This document shows positions 62,245 to 64,000 of a stretch of DNA of 64,000 bases, in pieces; within the stretch, counting starts at the first letter, position 1, and every line of letters starts with the position of its first letter. Location: positions 71,568 to 135,567 of the forward strand of contig LUCM01007285.1 of assembly GCA_008360955.1 (NCBI GenBank). Direction: 5' to 3'. The notes under the pieces were generated by a model that was not told the DNA's origin, made no database searches, and worked only from the letters and a program-made list of their open reading frames with translations. The translations under genes were made by a program, and so were the position numbers. The DNA comes from Fasciolopsis buskii (lineage: Eukaryota > Platyhelminthes > Trematoda > Plagiorchiida > Fasciolidae).

Positions 62245-64000
62245 ATGGTTTCAAGAGTTAAGAGCAAGCTAATGCTATGGGAGATCCGCGTTAAGATCAA
62301 AGACCGTACGGGCTCGAGGGAGCCTTCTGATGCGCTGAAGATAGTTAATAGTTTAGTCACATAAACGAGACACTTTATCTCGGAGACCCGGGCTCTATTA
62401 TTCATTGGGGTTGGAAAGAGCCTGATAAATCTTTACTCTCGTACCGTTGGTCTGACCGGAGTTGCCGTTTCGTCGCCCAAAAGCACGTCGCCAAGCGATT
62501 TTGACACTTGTGAAAATGACTTCCCGCTGGATCCAGTATCGATTCACTTTTGATTGCGCTCTGCATTGCCTTTGTTTGCTAAGGTTCTCCCGGTTTCGAC
62601 ACCCGCACATGCCCGGCATCCGCTAGGCCTATAACCTCCCATTTGCATCAACTTCTCCCTTGTTGCCGGTCATGTTGATGATATTTTATTACTGCTCATT
62701 CGTTGTGATTACTTGGCTGACTGGATCAGTTGTGCCACAGATAGTCTTATCGCTCTTTTTAGCTTGCTTTCCCATACTGATCAGCAAAAGCTATGAAGGT
62801 CAGTGTTTATAAGCCTGTGAATAAACGCAGTGGTTCCCCTTCGCCGTTCGAAAACCTGTTCAACTCGTTTTGCTGTCTTCCTTCTTTTTCATGCTACAAC
62901 TTGTTTTCTCGGTTCATTATCTGGATTTGAGTTGCTTCTCAGCCTTCGCTCGTCTTTAAAATCACATCCATACCACCTGTACTGTCAGTCAGCATTTCCC
63001 TCCTTCCAACTTATTTTTGTTTTTTCCTATATTCAACACACTGACGGCCTCAATAACTATTCATTTTCGCCCCGGTAAAAGTTTCCTTTTTCGCCTAGGA
63101 TTTCTTTTACCTGCTTTTGCTTCGCGGTCTTCCGTATCTTTCGCATGCAAACAAATGGAAGCCTTCTTATCCACTAAGTTACGTCCTAAAATCCGATACC
63201 AGTTTCCAGTCGATGGGAACACTTTCATACTCCCTTCTTGATCTTCGAGTTCCGTGATTCAGTTCCTTGTTTCTTTCTAAGAGCGATCTATTTTGCAGAC
63301 TATATCTCAGTGTGGTTACCAGTCAGATGCTGCTAGTCAGCATGCAAACGAAGTAAAAACGGACCACTTATCCGTTCGTTCTTCACATAGCTCTCGATGA
63401 GAACCGGATCGCTTCCGTCTTGGTTGGTGTTTTGGTGGGTTTTTCCAACCTCCTCTTTTCCGAATCGGTCCGTTATCCGGCACCAACTTTATGTGCCAGC
63501 AATCTTTTCTACCAACTGCGTTACACCGCTCCTCGCTGTGAGTCGTCTTTTAGTTTTTTTAAAGTCAACTAGGGTGTATTTGTAGTAGTAGGCTTATCAG
63601 CTTTAGAGCTTTTTCCTGGTCAGATGAATTTGCCAAATTTTTCTGGACTACGTAGTTGGAGCTTATCTCTGCGTAAAAATTCTGCTGATTTTCTACTTGA
63701 AATCTAACTGTAACACTCAAAGCTTTGACACGGCGTTCTATTGAACGCTTTTATATTGTAAACTGTAAGCCACATCAATTTATTTCTTTTTTTTTCTCGA
63801 TTAATTGCATTAAGCGGCCAGTCTACTCATTTTCTCGTTTACCAGTCCAGTCGCCCAGAAGCAACGCGACACATAGACTGCTAGATATTCTTCCGTTATC
63901 GTCATACTTCTGCAGTTTCCGACCATCCTCTTTAGCGATCGTCGGAATTAGCCGGTTTTTATACTTTCAATTGTTTACGTACTGCTTAAAACGTTTTTTG
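62245..64000. other. Unassigned pyrimidine-rich DNA, possible retroelement remnant
   Basis: From about 62640 the plus strand becomes rich in C and T, as in LINE-A. One frame reads 'VAGHVDDILLLL' near 62665-62700, which resembles the catalytic box of a reverse transcriptase. Open stretches follow at 62830-63078, 63017-63241 and 63397-63585. I could not find a motif B or other RT blocks at the right spacing, so the link to a retroelement is weak. Confidence 0.3.

Noticed and set aside
1..64000. CRISPR array, bacterial operon or phage region
   Set aside because: No regularly spaced repeats, no coding runs with ribosome binding sites, and the elements present are eukaryotic LINEs and SINEs.

Overview
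This is AT-rich animal nuclear DNA with no protein-coding host gene that I can support. Open frames are short and scattered over both strands. There are no bacterial-style gene runs, no rRNA, and no convincing functional tRNA. What can be recognised is the debris of transposable elements: APE-type LINEs whose protein style resembles the CR1/Jockey lineages common in flatworms, two families of tRNA-derived SINE, and a few other duplicated blocks. My best guess is a platyhelminth (tapeworm or fluke) with a large repeat-rich genome. That is inferred from the look of the retrotransposon proteins and was not tested by any search.

Layout. 1-4050: nothing recognised. 4050-6795 (+): LINE-A, a near full-length but inactivated retrotransposon with an APE endonuclease domain and a reverse transcriptase (RT) domain. 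8703-9010 (+): SINE family 1, copy 1. 21005-21440: two more family 1 SINEs arranged head to head. 25344-25400: a small three-part hairpin. 25942-27457: two 256-bp inverted arms that match at 254 of 256 positions around a spacer of about 1.0 kb. 36841-37160 (+): SINE family 1, copy 4. 44640-44843 (-): a SINE of a second family with a 70-nt tRNA-like head, an A-rich tail and a 7-bp target site duplication. 51795-52131: a 24-bp exact direct repeat at 313-bp spacing. 54787-58996 (-): three LINE fragments in a row, namely LINE-D (C-terminal RT end), LINE-C (degenerate RT domain) and LINE-B (5'-truncated relative of LINE-A). 59722-59965 and 61526-61770: a diverged duplicated block. The rest is unassigned intergenic or intronic sequence.

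The elements form no pathway together. The most informative relations are between copies. LINE-A and LINE-B are nearly identical over about 930 bp, lie 51 kb apart in opposite orientation, and carry the same premature stop and the same frameshift. The two 256-bp arms are almost unmutated relative to each other, so that inverted structure is young or kept alike by gene conversion.
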